NCBI RefSeq assembly: GCF_035046485.1
Contig: NC_085137.1
Coordinates: 482,664,252 to 482,728,251 of the forward strand
Direction of reading: 5' to 3'
Length of the DNA: 64,000 nt
DNA from: Aedes albopictus
Taxonomy: Eukaryota > Arthropoda > Insecta > Diptera > Culicidae
Shown here: positions 1 through 11,729 of the stretch, piece after piece
Position numbering within the stretch: the stretch's first letter is position 1
Layout: every line of letters begins with the position of its first letter
Notes under the pieces: model-generated
The model's database searches: none
The model's input: the letters and a program-made list of their open reading frames with translations, nothing else
What the model was told of the DNA's origin: nothing
Program-made: the position numbers and the translations under genes

Positions 1-900
1 GAAGAGCTCCTAAAGAAATTAATAAAGGAAATTTTTGGAAAAAAATATATAAAATATTTTGGAGGACTACCTGGAGAAATTCCGGAAGAAATTCATGAAA
101 TAAATCCCGGGAGAATTCATCGAACAATTTCTGGAAGTTTTCCAGGAAAATATGCCTGAAGAATTCTTGGAAAACTTCCTGAAGGAAGTTCTCTAAGAGT
201 CTCTGGATGAATTCTGGGAGGTATTTCTAGGTGAATTTCTAGAATAGTTCGGGTGGATTTCCCGAAGGATTTCTTGAAAAACTTTTGGTGCAATTCTTGG
301 AGAGATTGTAGGATGAATTCCTTGTGAAATTCCTAGTGGAATTTATAGCAGCAACATTTCTGGAGAAATTCCCGGTTGAATTCCTGAATCAATCACTGCT
401 CCAAGAAGTCCTGGTGTAATTTCTACAATTCTTGGAAAAAAAATCCGAAATAAAAATCCTGAAATAATTCCCGAATGAAATATTAAAGGAACTTCAGCCA
501 CCTTAAAAGAACTCCTGCAAAAATTCCTGAAAGAATTTCTTCCAGAAACTCTTGGAAATATTCTTGGATGAATTTCTAGAAGGGCTCCTGGGGGAATTCA
601 TGACAGGATTCTGGTAACAATTTCTGAATTGAGTTCTTCAAGGAATAACTGTTATAATTGCTGGATAAATTCCAGATGAAGCCTCTAGAGGAGTTTTGGA
701 AAAACACATGGAGGAATTCCTAGAGAAATTCATGGAAAAGTTTCTTAACAAGTTTCTTGATTTTTTAAAAGTTGTTCTGTAGCAATTCCTGGAGGAAAAA
801 CAATTCTTAAAGAATTTATAGAGGAAATCCTCAAGAAAATCAGAAAACAGAAGAATGTTCCCTTGAAATCCTGAAAAACAGCCAAATCCTTGATGGATCT
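1..900. repeat. Degenerate GGAATTCC-module array
   Basis: The stretch is a loose succession of GGAATTCCTGGA-like 12-mers, many shortened or mutated (GAATTC, AAATTC and CCTGGAG recur every 10-15 bases). No open frame survives. It looks like an old, point-mutated relative of the sharp array at 12372-15912. It probably runs off the left edge of the window. Confidence 0.75.
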
Positions 901-1464
901 GTGAAAAATCGTACCAATATCAGAGACAAACTGATTGTAAACTATTTAGGGCTATGGAACTACTTCATATTGAATATATGAGACATTGCTGAAGGCATTA
1001 ATGAAGAAATTTTCTTTCACAGTAACGTATTTCGAAGCAAAAACGAATTCTTGTTAATTGCCAAAAAATCATAGTAAATGAACCGCGCATGATCAATTTT
1101 AATTAAATTTTAATATTTTATTTTTCAAGGATGAAATTTGAGAATAAATCAGGTCGCCAAAATACATCCATTACTCTAAGATGACTGAGACTTCAAAACG
1201 CATTCAAAACGTTAATCCGACACTTATAATTTTCATTCAAAATTTATGCTCCTGAAAGAGAAATTTCTGCGCATTCCAGGAGTTTAAAATTTCAAACCGA
1301 AACAAGAACTTAAGCAACTTTTAAAATTCTTGATTTGATTTTTTCGGGTCCATTTCATGCCTCTCCTAGTTACGGTTCATTACAGCGCTACGAATGGACA
1401 TGATATCACCATTGAACAACATAAACAATCAATCTACTCACAAATATATATCAAAACATCTCCA
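901..1464. other. AT-rich intergenic, nothing recognised
   Basis: No gene, TIR pair or tandem repeat was seen. The part next to 1465 should hold the 3' UTR of the antisense gene, but no clear AATAAA on the minus strand was found within about 100 bases. Confidence 0.5.
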
Positions 1465-1890
1465 TCAATGTGCCATAATAACAAAATTATCATCACTGTT
1501 TTCCACCAACCGCGCACAGGAAGCCAACAAACTAACCGCCGAGTGAGCCGTCTCCCGGGCAATATCCATAAATTGGTTACTCTTGAGCTGCAGCTTCGCC
1601 AACAGGACCTTCACCTGGTTGGAGTCCACCGAGGGTCCCCCTGCCGTTCGCTGTCTGGCATCGGCCTCCATCAGAACGTCCTCGTAGTCGTCCAGCTTCA
1701 GGTCCAGAGGCTCCTGGTGGAAGAAATCGAAATCGTCGTCCTCGTCGGCCAGCAGCAGATCTCGTCCCCGGCGTGGTAGACCACCTTCGCCGACCAGGGG
1801 GATTACAGATTTGGCCGGCTCAAAAGATGCGACGAATTGAGCGAGGAAGGAAGTAGCCAGCAAGGCGGTGAGGAACACGCGGTAGATCAT
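1465..1890 (-). CDS. Small acidic secreted protein (141 aa), unknown function
   Basis: The 141-residue protein starts with a hydrophobic signal peptide (about residues 1-22, ending FVAS), so it is probably secreted. The middle (about residues 45-75) is strongly acidic, with runs such as DEDDDFDFF and LDDYEDVLMEAD, and contains an RRGR basic site just before it. The C-terminal third (QVKVLLAKLQLKSNQFMDIA onward) could form an amphipathic helix. It has a single cysteine near the C-terminus. I do not recognise the family. The start is the ATG at 1890, two bases after a good splice acceptor (TTACAG) at 1893, so a 5' UTR exon probably lies upstream. Codon use is GC-rich compared with the flanks, which supports real coding. 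It fits the set of small secreted genes scattered over this window. Confidence 0.72.
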   Translation of the reverse strand: MIYRVFLTALLATSFLAQFVASFEPAKSVIPLVGEGGLPRRGRDLLLADEDDDFDFFHQEPLDLKLDDYEDVLMEADARQRTAGGPSVDSNQVKVLLAKLQLKSNQFMDIARETAHSAVSLLASCARLVENSDDNFVIMAH

Positions 1891-1892
1891 TG

Positions 1893-1974
1893 CTGTAATG
1901 ATAAAAAAAGCGCGAAAAAGAATGTCTTACACTGCGGTGCACGCTTCAAGGGGATTCGGTTCAAGCAAACCTAC
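1893..1974 (-). other. Predicted 5' UTR intron of the 1465-1890 gene
   Basis: On the minus strand a GTAGGT donor begins at 1974. A pyrimidine-rich tract ending TTACAG closes at 1893, two bases before the ATG. The 82-bp length is typical of short mosquito introns. This is inferred from splice motifs only. Confidence 0.5.
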
Positions 1975-2384
1975 CGTCTTAGGAGCCGGTTCAACGTGAA
2001 ATAAGTTCACGATATACTGCGATGATCGAGAGAAAGAGGAACGATTCTGGCTTGCTTTCGTTTGTCTGAGCTGCTGTGCACGAAGCAACAACGGGTGAAA
2101 TGCGTTTTCTGGGCATGTTTTGACGAAAAGGAAAGAATGGAAATAATTGGGAGCCCGGTTGCGTTATCAGAACTGAAGCTTCAGTGGGGAGTCATTCCAC
2201 GTCATATTCGTTACCATTTACTTCATAGGTATTCGAATTTAAATTTTGCAAAATTCTCATTTACATTTGCATAATACTTATGAAGGTTTCCTGAGTCGGA
2301 AGCGTTTATACCAGTGTTGTTATGGTAAAATCATGGCTAGTTACTCAATGTTTCCAAATCTCAGTGCCCCCTGTACTAAAAAAG
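1975..2384. other. Intergenic, probable promoter side of the 1465 gene
   Basis: Moderately AT-rich sequence with no gene or repeat recognised. The transcription start of the minus-strand gene should lie in its left part, but no convincing TATA or initiator was found. Confidence 0.4.
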
Positions 2385-2590
2385 ACACTACATTGTCTTC
2401 AACCAGAGGTTGCACAAACATGATACAACGGACAACACACGAAACACCCAGTGATTCAGTGGAGAATTTTTCATTTGACGAAAAGTTTTCACCGACTGAA
2501 GCGGGATTCGAGGCTTACGAAACACCTACACGATTGGCGCCGCTAACCGCACAGCCACGAAGCCCACTAAGCTTCTATGGAGATGAATTA
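2385..2590 (-). mobile_element. tRNA-derived SINE copy (antisense)
   Basis: Read on the minus strand from about 2580 there is an A-box-like segment (TGGCTGTGCGGTTAGCGG), then about 40 bases later a B-box-like segment (CCTCGAATCCCGC), then a non-tRNA body ending in a T-rich tract near 2385. This is the layout of tRNA-derived SINEs of mosquitoes. No flanking duplication was resolved. An open frame crossing it (2246-2617, +) is not taken as a gene. Confidence 0.55.
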
Positions 2591-3273
2591 ATTATTCCGG
2601 AAAAATTTCTCCATTAACTATTTTTCCACGTATTTTTTTTGTAAATTCAGCAGTAAGATGCATTATTCAAGAGAAAATTCTTCTACAGATTCCACCAAAA
2701 AAAACACAAGATTGTATTTCCTCCCATATACTTTTTTTATAATTTTCTCAACACAAACAAATGTTTCCGGAATTTGCATATGAAGAGAATTCTCGCAGGA
2801 TTTCCAAGAATGATTTTCTCTAAAGATTCCACCAGCTTAAATGCATTTATGTTTGTTGGAAATAGTATAACGATTTCCTCCAGTGCTTAATGAGTCCCGA
2901 GTTCTACATGCCGTACATATCAACGCTTCTCATTCTCTCACTTTCTGTCAGCTGAACCCAGGTGGGATCAGTTGAGGATGTTTACTTACAGGATCGTTTA
3001 TAAATATGTGCACAGAAATGAATTTGTTAGGTCCTAGGTTAGCTCTTTCAATTAGTTTTAGTGCTGGTATACTTCTATGCTACCTTTATGAATTGAGAAT
3101 TATGGTTAGGAGTTAGGGGAAACGCATCTTAAGAGATTTGTAATGTTACTTAAAAGTAAGATTGTGCTGATTTCATTGTAATTTATGTAAATAAATCTTG
3201 AATTCCTTGCAGTTTTGAAGCTGCTGAAACTGTAAGAGCTGCTGTCAAAAGGTTTTATTCTCTCCAAGAAGAT
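2591..3273. other. Intergenic, nothing recognised
   Basis: AT-rich unique-looking sequence without coding bias, TIRs or tandem structure that I can see. Confidence 0.4.
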
Positions 3274-3289
3274 GTGTCCCTAACAATGT

Positions 3290-3918
3290 TCATGTTTTTC
3301 TGTGGATTCCTTCGAAAATTCTTACAGAAATTCCTCCAGAAATTTTCGTTGGGTCTTCTTCTGACATTTTTAAATAATTTTCTTACAAAAATCATCTTGC
3401 TGCTAGTCTCCTGGTTTTATCAAATATTCGTTCAAAAATTTATCTTCGAATTCACCAGGATATAAATTCGTTCGATGATTGCTACAGAAGTTTGTGCAAA
3501 TATTCCTTTATGTATTTCTTAAAACATTTTCGAAGAAATTAGATTCTCTTCGTGGAGTTCAATTCAATTCAGCTTATGATTCATTCAGATATTTCTTCTT
3601 GTTTTATTTTTCAAGAGGTTCAGTGATTCTCTTGGACACGTACGTAGAAGTTTACTTGAAATCGATTTTTCTGGAGGTTCCTGCATGGGTTTCTCCAAAA
3701 ATGTCTCCATGGATTATTCAGACCTTTCTTCACGTTTATTTCAGATAATTTTCTGTAAATGCTCCAGGAATTGTTCCAAGGATTTTTTTCAAGAAGTTCT
3801 TAAATGATTATCTGCTGAGTGTTCTTCAGTTCTCCCAAGTATTTGTTTTTCAAAAATTCGTTCAAAAATATTTTTTTTCTTTTTTTGTTCTTTAAAGAAT
3901 TTCTCCTATTTTTTTTCA
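3290..3918. repeat. Very degenerate GAATTC-module array
   Basis: Scattered GAAATTCCTCCAGAAATTTTC-like words recur, with much drift to AT. Short open frames here are leucine/phenylalanine-rich by-products. It is weaker than the 1-900 array. Confidence 0.5.
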
Positions 3919-4113
3919 AGGGGCACTTACGTATTCTCGGCAGATTTGTTCTCTTCGTCATGAGGGGTTTTTGAAACCTGTTGGTCTCAGAATTGGCCTC
4001 AAATCCTTCCCAATCAAGCTGAGTTATATGCCCAAATTTCAGGCAATTCGGCCCACAAAAATCCCTCATAACAAAGAGAACAAACCTACCGATAATACCC
4101 TTCGTCACCCTAT
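3919..4113 (-). mobile_element. Fold-back MITE, copy a
   Basis: An inverted repeat of about 80 bases per arm, with both arms carrying TTTGTTCTCTTCGT followed by ATGAGGG and a T run. A second copy of the whole unit lies at 36279-36472 in the opposite orientation. Both copies sit inside degenerate GGAATTCC arrays. Confidence 0.65.
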
Positions 4114-4651
4114 CTGCTCGATTTTTAGCAATTTTTGTTTTCTTTTTTTTTTTTTTGTTTACTAATCCCTTCCCTAGGAGCAGGACACATAAATCTTTTT
4201 TCAAAGTAATGCTCACGATTCCTCTGAATTAATTTGATTTTTACAAAGGCTTACCCTATTTTCCACACCGGAGACCCATTTCTCCAGTACCAAGCGACTT
4301 GCAGCCCTATTTTCGGCATTTGAGGGAGTGCTATAAAAGAAACTCAAAATTGCTCCAGATTGCAAGTGTCTTATCTCTAGAACAACTTCTCCAGAGGTAT
4401 ATTTAGGATTTTTTTAAAATGATTCCTTCGGAAAATCCTTCGGTCTCTGAGAAATTTTTTGAAGATTTTCTTAATAAAAAATCCAGCACTATCTTTGTCT
4501 GCAATTTCTGGAGACATTTTTTATGGTTTATGGTTTATGGTTTCTCAAGGAAAACTTTCAGAAATTTCACAAGCATATTTTAAAATTTCTCCAGATGTTT
4601 CTCATGTTTTTTTCTAGGAAGTAAGTTGGAATTCTAAAGAGTTTCTTCAGA
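4114..4651. other. AT-rich spacer with blurred module repeats
   Basis: Contains a long T run (about 4140-4158) and loose AAATTTCTCCAG-like words from about 4380. No gene was seen. Confidence 0.4.
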
Positions 4652-4653
4652 TA

Positions 4654-5503
4654 CAGGGGATAGACAAAATGATCGGGACAGGCAAAATTTTCCCTCCTCA
4701 AAAAATATTCAAATAGCTGTAACTTTTCTGTTCTGTAAGTGGATCAACTAGTTGTGTATCAGTGGACAAAATTTTGGAAAAGATCGAGCTTTTATGCACG
4801 AAGTTATATAGAATCTTTAGAAAAAAAGGTATATTTATCCAATCTTTATAGAAAAAGGTATATTTATCCGATAGCCAACTTTGAGCTGTTATATCTCCGG
4901 GTTCAATGAACCGAATGCAATGAAATTTTGACCATTTACGACTTATATAATGAGCTCTGAAAAACGTTTGACTTGAAATTATTAACAAGAGAAAATTAAA
5001 GCGATTTCATTTATTTTATGATTTTTTAGTAATGCATCCCATTACTTTTTCAATGAATTGCCGGCTATGTTGTTACTTTCTTTCAAAACATATTTATAAT
5101 CAAAACAATTAGAGGTAATATAATGGACTATAATTAGCATCTTGAATTTTGAAACGATGATGTTGAAATTTAAGAAAATTCGGTGGTTTATTAGAAAAAT
5201 AATCTAATCGTTATAATTTTCTTCCGTATTCAGAATTTTAAGTTAAGTCAATAGTTTTTCAAAGCTCATTTTATAAGTCATAAATGGTCAAAATTTAATT
5301 GCATTCGGTTCATTGAATCCTGGCTATCGGATAAATATACCTTTAAAACCTTTATAACTTCTGCAGAATAGCCAGATTTTTTTCCAAATTTTGTCCACCA
5401 AAATTTGAGAATATTTGATGCACTTTTAGAAAAGTTACAGCTATTTGAATATTTTATGAGAAGGAAAAATGTTGACTGTCCCGATCATTTTGTCTATCTT
5501 CTG
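4654..5503. mobile_element. Long-TIR Tc1/mariner-like non-autonomous element
   Basis: The 850-bp element ends in CAGGGGATAGACAAAATGAT on the left and its near-complement on the right (CAGAAGATAGACAAAATGAT when inverted). It is flanked by TA at 4652-4653 and 5504-5505. The inverted arms are about 350 bp, diverged but clearly alignable, around an AT-rich centre. No transposase frame is present. The TA duplication and CAG start suggest mobilisation by a Tc1/mariner-type transposase, which is an inference. Confidence 0.78.
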
Positions 5504-5505
5504 TA

Positions 5506-6000
5506 TTTTCTCAGACATTTAGAATGCTCGTATCTTCCAGATATTACTCAGAAATTGCTTCAGGATTTTTTCATGGACCGCTCCAGAAAATTTTTAAATA
5601 CTTCTTCTAAGAATCTCCAAATCTTCTTTTGAGGGATTTCTTAAGTTAATCCCCAGGAATTTCTTTAGAAATTCGAAGATACCTAAAGAAAGTTGTTCAG
5701 TCTGAGCAAATTTCTGATGGGCTTCTTAAAAAAATAGCTACACAGATATCTGCAGGAAATTCTTGAAGAATTTTCGAACAAATCTTGAATTTTAAAAGAA
5801 AACTCCCAAAGAATCCCTGCATAAATTTCTGAAAGAATTTCTTAAAAGATTGCTTTTCCTAAAATAATTAATAAATTAATCTCTGGAAGTGTATCAGAAC
5901 GAAAGCATGACAATCTACATAGAAGAACTCTTGGAGAAATTTGTGGGAAAATTCTTGAGGTAATTATCTGATGGAAGCCCTAGATTATCTGATGATTATA
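5506..6000. repeat. Degenerate GAATTC-module array
   Basis: Loose repeats of AGAAATTCTTGAAGAA-type words fill the gap between the TIR element and the LINE copy. No coding potential. Confidence 0.5.
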
Positions 6001-6549
6001 TATCAGCTGGTAGCCCTAGAAGGCTGCAAAACGATAAGTCGGTAAGGAGAGCGTCCAACATAGCTCTAGTCCTCACAAGTTCCTACCTCATGCTTCCACG
6101 GGTCAAGCGATGACAAAGACCGCCAGCTAAGAGTTGTGTGCTTAGCTGGTAGTGCAGCCTGGGCACTGTTGTTCTTCTGACTTCAGCTAGATTGAGGAGG
6201 TACGACCCGAGCGTCTGTTCACTAAGAAGGTGCGGCTCAAACAGCGTCTGTCCTGGTATCCAGCGGCTGAGTAAGAAACGCTGCACCATGGAACATGGAA
6301 TTGCAAGTCACTAGGTTTCGCAGGATGTGACAGGATAATTTGCGACGAACTACATCCCCGCAACTTCGACATTGTGGCGTTGCAGGAACTTTGTTGGACT
6401 GGACAGAAAGTGTTGAAAAGCGGGCATCGAGCGGCTACCTTCTACCGAAGCTGTGGCACCACCAATGAACTGGGAACAGGATTTATAGTGTTGGGCAAGA
6501 TGCGGCAACGTGTGATCGGGTGGCAGCCGATCAACGCAAGGATGTGCAT

Positions 6550-7250
6550 TAGCCTGGTACACGGTTTATATGGGAAAATATAAAAAATGGGAAAACTCTA
6601 ACTCCTGTATACTTTTTGAGTTCCACTTTGGTCCCATATCAACTGTGCAAAATTTCAGATCGATCGGAAAAACTATATTTTAGCGCCCGCCATTCTTAGT
6701 TTTTCATACGATTTACTATGGGGAAATTTTACAAAGAAAAATCGCTAGGGGTCATCCCTAGATCCCAAAAAAATAAGTCGATGAATGATTTCTGTAGAAA
6801 ACTTCACGAGGAATCAGACCTCCGAAGACCGCAAACCGATGCGACGTTCGTGGAAAAAGTTATTAAGCCTCACCCGATCGATAAAATGACGAGATTTTAT
6901 TATTTATTGTTATTCCTTACATGTTAAACAGCATTGACATGCCATTCGGTTTTCAGTCAATAACTTTTTCCACATGCCTCAGATCGCTTTGCGGTCTTCG
7001 GAGGGTTGGTTCCTTGTAAAATTTCCTACAGAAATCATTCATTGATTTATTTTTAGGAGTTAAGGGGTACCCTGCGGCGATTTTTCTGTTCATAGTGATT
7101 TTCCCCATATAAAATCGTATGAAAACTTAAAATGGCTGGCGCTAAAATATAGTTTCTCCGATCGAGCTGAAATTTCGCACAGTTGATATGGGACCAAAAA
7201 GGAACTCAAAAAGTGTACAGGAATAAAATGTCTTTTGGTGTCCCACCCTA
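6550..7250. mobile_element. Palindromic hAT-like MITE with 8-bp duplication
   Basis: The 701-bp insert is nearly a complete palindrome of two arms of about 330 bp. It is flanked by perfect 8-bp copies of ATGTGCAT (6542-6549 and 7251-7258). Ends are TAGCCTGGTACACGG and, inverted, TAGGGTGGGACACC. Removing it restores the endonuclease frame of the host LINE. The 8-bp duplication and TAG start fit a non-autonomous hAT-type element; the family is inferred. Confidence 0.85.
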
Positions 7251-8755
7251 ATGTGCATGTTGAGAGTTAAGGGCCGTTTCTTCAACCATAGCATCATCAA
7301 CGTCCACTGCCCACACGAAGGGAGACCTGATGACGAGAAAGAAGCGTTCTACGCACAGTTAGAGCAAACATACGATGGTTGCTCGCCGCGTGACGTGAAA
7401 ATCGTTCGCATGTAGGAAGGGAGGAAATGTACAGACCGGTAATCGGGCGAAACAGCCTGCACGCCGTATCAAATGATAACGGCCAGCGATGCGTAATCTT
7501 TGCAGCCTCCCGTGGTATGGTAGTTCGAAGCCCTTTCTTCCACCACAAAGCCACCTGGAGATCACCCGACCATCAAACAGAAAACCAAATCGACCACGTT
7601 CTAATCGACGGTAAGTTCTTCTCGGATATAACCAATGTCCGCACATACCGCAGTGCGAATATAGATTCGGATCACTACTTAGTAGCTGTGCATGCGCTCA
7701 AAACTTTCGACAGTTATCACCACGCGTCGAAGTCAAACGTCAACATCGAGCAGCTGCGTAACGTAGAAGTGGCTCAAGACTACGCGCAGCAGTTAGCAGT
7801 GGCCCTTCCAACGGAAGAGCAGCTTGGCGCAGCTACACTTGGCTGGTGGCTGGTGGGATATCCGATCCGCGATAGGTAGTACCTCGGCTACAGCAATAGG
7901 CGACTCCGGATCACAAAAAGGACTGGTACGACGGCGAGTGTGAACAGTTGAAAAACGGGAAGAATGCAGCATGGGCGAGAATGCTGCAACATCGTGCGAG
8001 AGCGAATAAGGTACGTTACAGACAGGCGCGGAACAGGCAGAACTCAGTCTTCCGGAAGCGCCAGCAGGAAGAACCAGATCGCGAAGCGATGGAAGAGCTG
8101 TACCACGCTAAGGACACACGAAAGTTCTACGAGAAGCTGAACCGATCGCGCCACAAGCCGACATGTGCTGAGATAATCACGGGAATATTCTTACGAGCAG
8201 GCGTGAGGTAGTCGAGAGGTGGCGGCAGCATTACGATGAGCACCTCAATGGCGACATTGCAAGTACCGAAGGTGGCGTGGTAACAGATCTAGGAGTATGT
8301 GTACAGGACGAAAGACTACCAGCCCTGACCTCCAAGAGATTGAGGAGGAGGTTGGCCAGTTGAAAAACAAAAAAAAAAGCCGCTGGAGCAGATCAACTAC
8401 CAAGCGAGCTTCTAACATACGGTGGAGAAGCACTGGTGAGAGCACTACACTGGGTCATTACCAAGATTTGGGAGGAGGAAGTATTACTGGAGAAATGGAT
8501 AAAAGGTATCGCGTGTCCCATCTACAAAAAGGGCGACAAGTTGGATTGCGGGAACTACCGTGCGATTACACTACTGAGCGCTGCCTACAAGATACTCTCT
8601 CAAATTTTATGACACCGTCTATCACCGATTGCAAGAGCGTTCGTGGGGCAATATCAGGCTGGATTTATGGGTGAACGCGCTACAACGGACCAGATGTTCG
8701 CCATCCGCCATGTGTTGCAGAAATGCCGCGAATACAACGTGCCCACACATCACTT

Positions 8756-8933
8756 CCCAAGTAACACACTTGTCACCGAAGAGTCACGGCAGCGCAAGTT
8801 TTTGTTATGCAGAAGTTACTATGACTTACTTCTAACAAATAAATACTAACTTGCTAAACGTAAGTCGCAGTGACTTCTGCGCAACAAAAACCTGCGCCGC
8901 CGTGACTCTTCGGTGACAAGTGTGTTACTTGGG
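8756..8933. mobile_element. Fold-back MITE with CCCAAGTAACACA ends
   Basis: The 178-bp hairpin element has arms of about 75 bp, with CCCAAGTAACACACTTGTCA at the left and its complement at the right. It is flanked by TT on both sides. It is inserted in the RT region of the LINE copy. Its terminal motif is shared with the elements at 20842-21007 and 22128-24071. Confidence 0.85.
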
Positions 8934-9121
8934 TTGTTAATTTATTTCTCGGATAAGCTGATACGATTGATCAAGGCGACGATGGATCGAGTGATGTACG
9001 TAGTTCGAGTATCAGGGACACTCACGAGTCCCTTCGAATCTTGCAGAGGGTTACGACAAGATGATGGTCTTTATGGTCTTTAGATGATGTAATAAGGAGA
9101 GCCGGGATAAACACTAGTGGA

Positions 9122-9889
9122 ATGATTTTCACGAAGTCCGTTCAGCTGCTTGGTTTCGCTGATGATATTGATATTATTGCTCGTAAATTTGAGAAGATGG
9201 CGGAAACGTACATCCGACTAAAGAGTGAAGCCAGGCGAATCGGATTAGCCATTAATGTGTCGAAGACAAAGTATATGATGGCAAAGGGCTGCAGGGAGGA
9301 ATCACCGCGCCCGCCACCCCGAATTTATATCGACGGTGATGAAATCGAGGCGATTGAAGAATTCATGTACTTGGGCTCACTGGTGACCTCCGACAACGAC
9401 AGCAGCAGAGAAATTCAGAGGCGCATTGTGGCAGGAAATCGTTCTTACTTTGGACTCCGCAGAACTCTACGATCGAATAAAGTTCGCCGTAACACGAAGT
9501 TAACCATCTACAAAACGCTGATTAGACCGGTCGTCTTCTATGGGCATGAAACATGGACCCTACGTGCAGAGGATCAACGCGCCCTTGGAGTTTCCGAACG
9601 GAAGGTGTTGCGTACCATCTACGATGGAGTGCAGGTGGAAGACGGGACTTGAAGATGGCGATTGAACCATGAGCTGCATCAGCTGCTGAGAGAACCAACC
9701 ATCGTTCATATCGCGAAAATCGGGAGGCTACGGTGGGTGGGTCACGTCATCAGGATGTCGGATAGCAACCCGACAAAAATGGTTCTCGAGAGTCATCCGA
9801 CTGGTACAAGAAGACGTGGTGCGCAGCGAGCTAGGTGGGTCGACCAAGTGGAGGACGATCTGCGGACCCTACGCAGAGTGCGGAACTAG
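9122..9889 (+). pseudogene. LINE reverse transcriptase C-terminal half
   Basis: This is the best preserved part of LINE copy 1. It carries the FADD catalytic box, the thumb (YLGSLVTSDN), the YGHETWTL block and the terminal RRLRWVGHVIRM-like and RRGAQRARW blocks. A single in-frame TGA at about 9650 breaks an otherwise open 256-codon frame. The homologous part of copy 2 (42249-43246) is unbroken and about 60 per cent identical by eye. Confidence 0.8.
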
Positions 9890-9975
9890 AGATAAACAGC
9901 CATGGACCGAGTGGAATGGAGATGGCTTCTATGTACAGCAGAGGCCACCCCGGCCTTAGCCTGGTCGATAAGGTA

Positions 9976-10519
9976 AGGACCATTACCGATAAATTCGATT
10001 TAAAAATTTAGACAATATGTTTAAAAATTGGAAACTCGGAAGGGTTTAAGGTAATTGCAAATTCAGAGTTACTGGGGGACTTAGAGCACGGTTTGACAGG
10101 GTTTCTAGAAAAAATGGAGGAAGGATGAAAGTCGTTTTTAGCACCTTACCAACAAAGTCGCTTATAGTGAAATTTACATGTTTGTTTACAAAAAAATCCA
10201 AACTCATCTTTCATTTTATTATATTTCCCCAATGTTTATTGTCTTCATAGAATTTTAAAGCTTTTGCGTGTTCTGCGCAAATATGCTCTGAGTTGTATTT
10301 GAAACAATGATCCAATTCGTGTATTCACGGATTTGCCATGGAGTGACCGCACTCACAAGGAGCCTATACTGTACACCGTTTTCACAACGAACCGATCGGC
10401 TTAATCAATGAGAATACCTTTCACTTTGTGGGAGGCTCCAAATGATCAAAACGATGTCTTATATCCGCAGTACACGATCAAGTGTGGACTCGAATGTACG
10501 CACCGTTTCCAACAGGACG
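9976..10519. other. Upstream region of the three-exon gene
   Basis: AT-rich to about 10320, then more balanced sequence that should hold promoter and 5' UTR of the next gene. TTATAT at 10459-10464 is a possible TATA element, but no clear initiator sits 30 bases downstream. Confidence 0.4.
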
Positions 10520-11568
10520 ATGAATGTAAGTTTTTCGACTCATCCTTTTAGCTAGCATGGTTCCATTTCGATAATTATTGTAATCCTTTCAGCGGGGCAG
10601 ACAATTGGCACTAATTATCGTCTGTTTGGGCAGCAGTTGTTTGGCTGCCCGAAACGACCATTGGAGAAATTTGGATGAACAGAGTGACTTGCTGGAAAAC
10701 TTGGAAAGCCTCAAGGAAGCTCAGGAAGCGCTGCTTAAATTGAGTATTTATTCGGCTACAAAGGGAAGGCAGTACTCCGATGATTCGAATTTAACTATCA
10801 ACATGAGTAAGGAGAAGTTTGAAAATATGGTTTCGAAGATCAACTCTGAGGTCTCCTTGCTAAGAAACCAGGCACTGATTTTATCTCAAGCTTACAAGGA
10901 TCTGATGGTAAAACACAAGTTATCTCTGAAGAAGATCGATACGCTACAGGTGAATAAACCTGCTACAGGTAATATTAAAACTTTTGGCTTTCTCAAATGT
11001 GCAATAATATGAATAAGTTTTTACAGTTCCAGAGAAATCCCCAAACCCAGATGGCACCAACCCTCCACCAGGCACCATTTCCAATTCCGTTCAGCTGCCA
11101 AAACCTGTTCCAGAGTGCAACTGCAACTGTATCCAACAGCCTAGCGGCCCCTACGTGATTGGCAACAAATACTACTACTACAACGTTTTCGCCACCGAGG
11201 ACAATTTATCCAACCTTCCTCGACCACCGTGGAAACCGCAACCACCATCACCTTCGGCACCGGCCTATCATCAACCACCACCGGCCCACCATCTGAACCA
11301 GCGACCCTCGCGACCCGATTGGGATGATCCGGATGCTTTGCCATCGCACAAACTTCGACCAGGAGCTACGCCGTCAAAGTTTAGTCTGCTTCAGGATCAT
11401 ACCGAACCGAATACCACCCCCAGTTGGAAGAAGAAATACTTCGATCAACACGATCTGGAAGCGGTGGAGAAACTTTTCTCCGACAGCGAGGCGCAAGCAT
11501 TGACGGAGCAGTGGGCCAGGAAGAACGAAAGACGAAAGGCTTCAAAGATGGGGCCGTTCGATCATTGA
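10520..11568 (+). CDS. Three-exon secreted Pro/His-rich protein (about 307 aa)
   Basis: Exons are 10520-10525, 10593-10968 and 11027-11568, joined by introns of 67 and 58 bp with GTAAG..CAG and GTAAT..CAG borders. The 924-base CDS stays in frame. The first coding exon holds only two codons, and splicing gives MNRGRQLALIIVCLGSSCLA, a good signal peptide. The next 100 residues are leucine- and charge-rich and probably helical, with possible N-glycosylation sites (NLT, NMS). The second half has a CNCNC cluster, a Tyr run (NKYYYYNVF) and a Pro/His-rich stretch (PPPAHHLNQ), and ends in a charged helix (WARKNERRKASK). In-frame ATGs at 10442 and 10454 would add about 22-26 residues, so the start is not certain. 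I do not recognise the family; it is presumably extracellular. Confidence 0.8.
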
Positions 11569-11686
11569 GATAGCATAGCCCATTCGCATAGGTTTAACAG
11601 TTCAAGAGGCCCATTTGTCGAAAAAGGTATTAATCAAAGTCATATAGACAATGATCCAGTTAGGTACAACGTTAATCGAGAGATCA

Positions 11687-11692
11687 AATAAA
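11687..11692 (+). terminator. Poly(A) signal of the 10520 gene
   Basis: AATAAA about 120 bases after the stop codon. A genomic A run follows at 11710-11727. Confidence 0.65.
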
Positions 11693-11729
11693 CTTGAATC
11701 AATACATTAGAAAAAAAAAAAAAAAAAAG

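Larger units (their letters stand above)
6001..9975 (+). mobile_element. RTE-like non-LTR retrotransposon copy 1 (decayed)
   Basis: A plus-strand LINE with an AP-type endonuclease followed by a reverse transcriptase. The endonuclease begins near 6368 (IVALQELCWTGQ), is cut by an insertion at 6550-7250, and resumes at 7251 (INVHCPHEG), with the conserved C-terminal block IDSDHYLV near 7665. RT blocks follow at 8350-8750 (IACPIYKKGDKL, YRAITLLSAAYKI, VGQYQAGF) with frame changes. A second insertion lies at 8756-8933. The FADD box (LGFADDIDII) is near 9152, and the tail domain ends at 9889. One in-frame TGA interrupts the last part at 9650. The 3' end reads GGCCTTAGCCTGGT. Assignment to the RTE clade rests on domain order and the GHETWTL and RRGAQRARW blocks; another clade is possible. 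Confidence 0.85.

Noticed and set aside
2246..2617. 123-codon frame on the plus strand
   Set aside because: Mostly overlaps an antisense tRNA-derived SINE and shows no gene-like composition.
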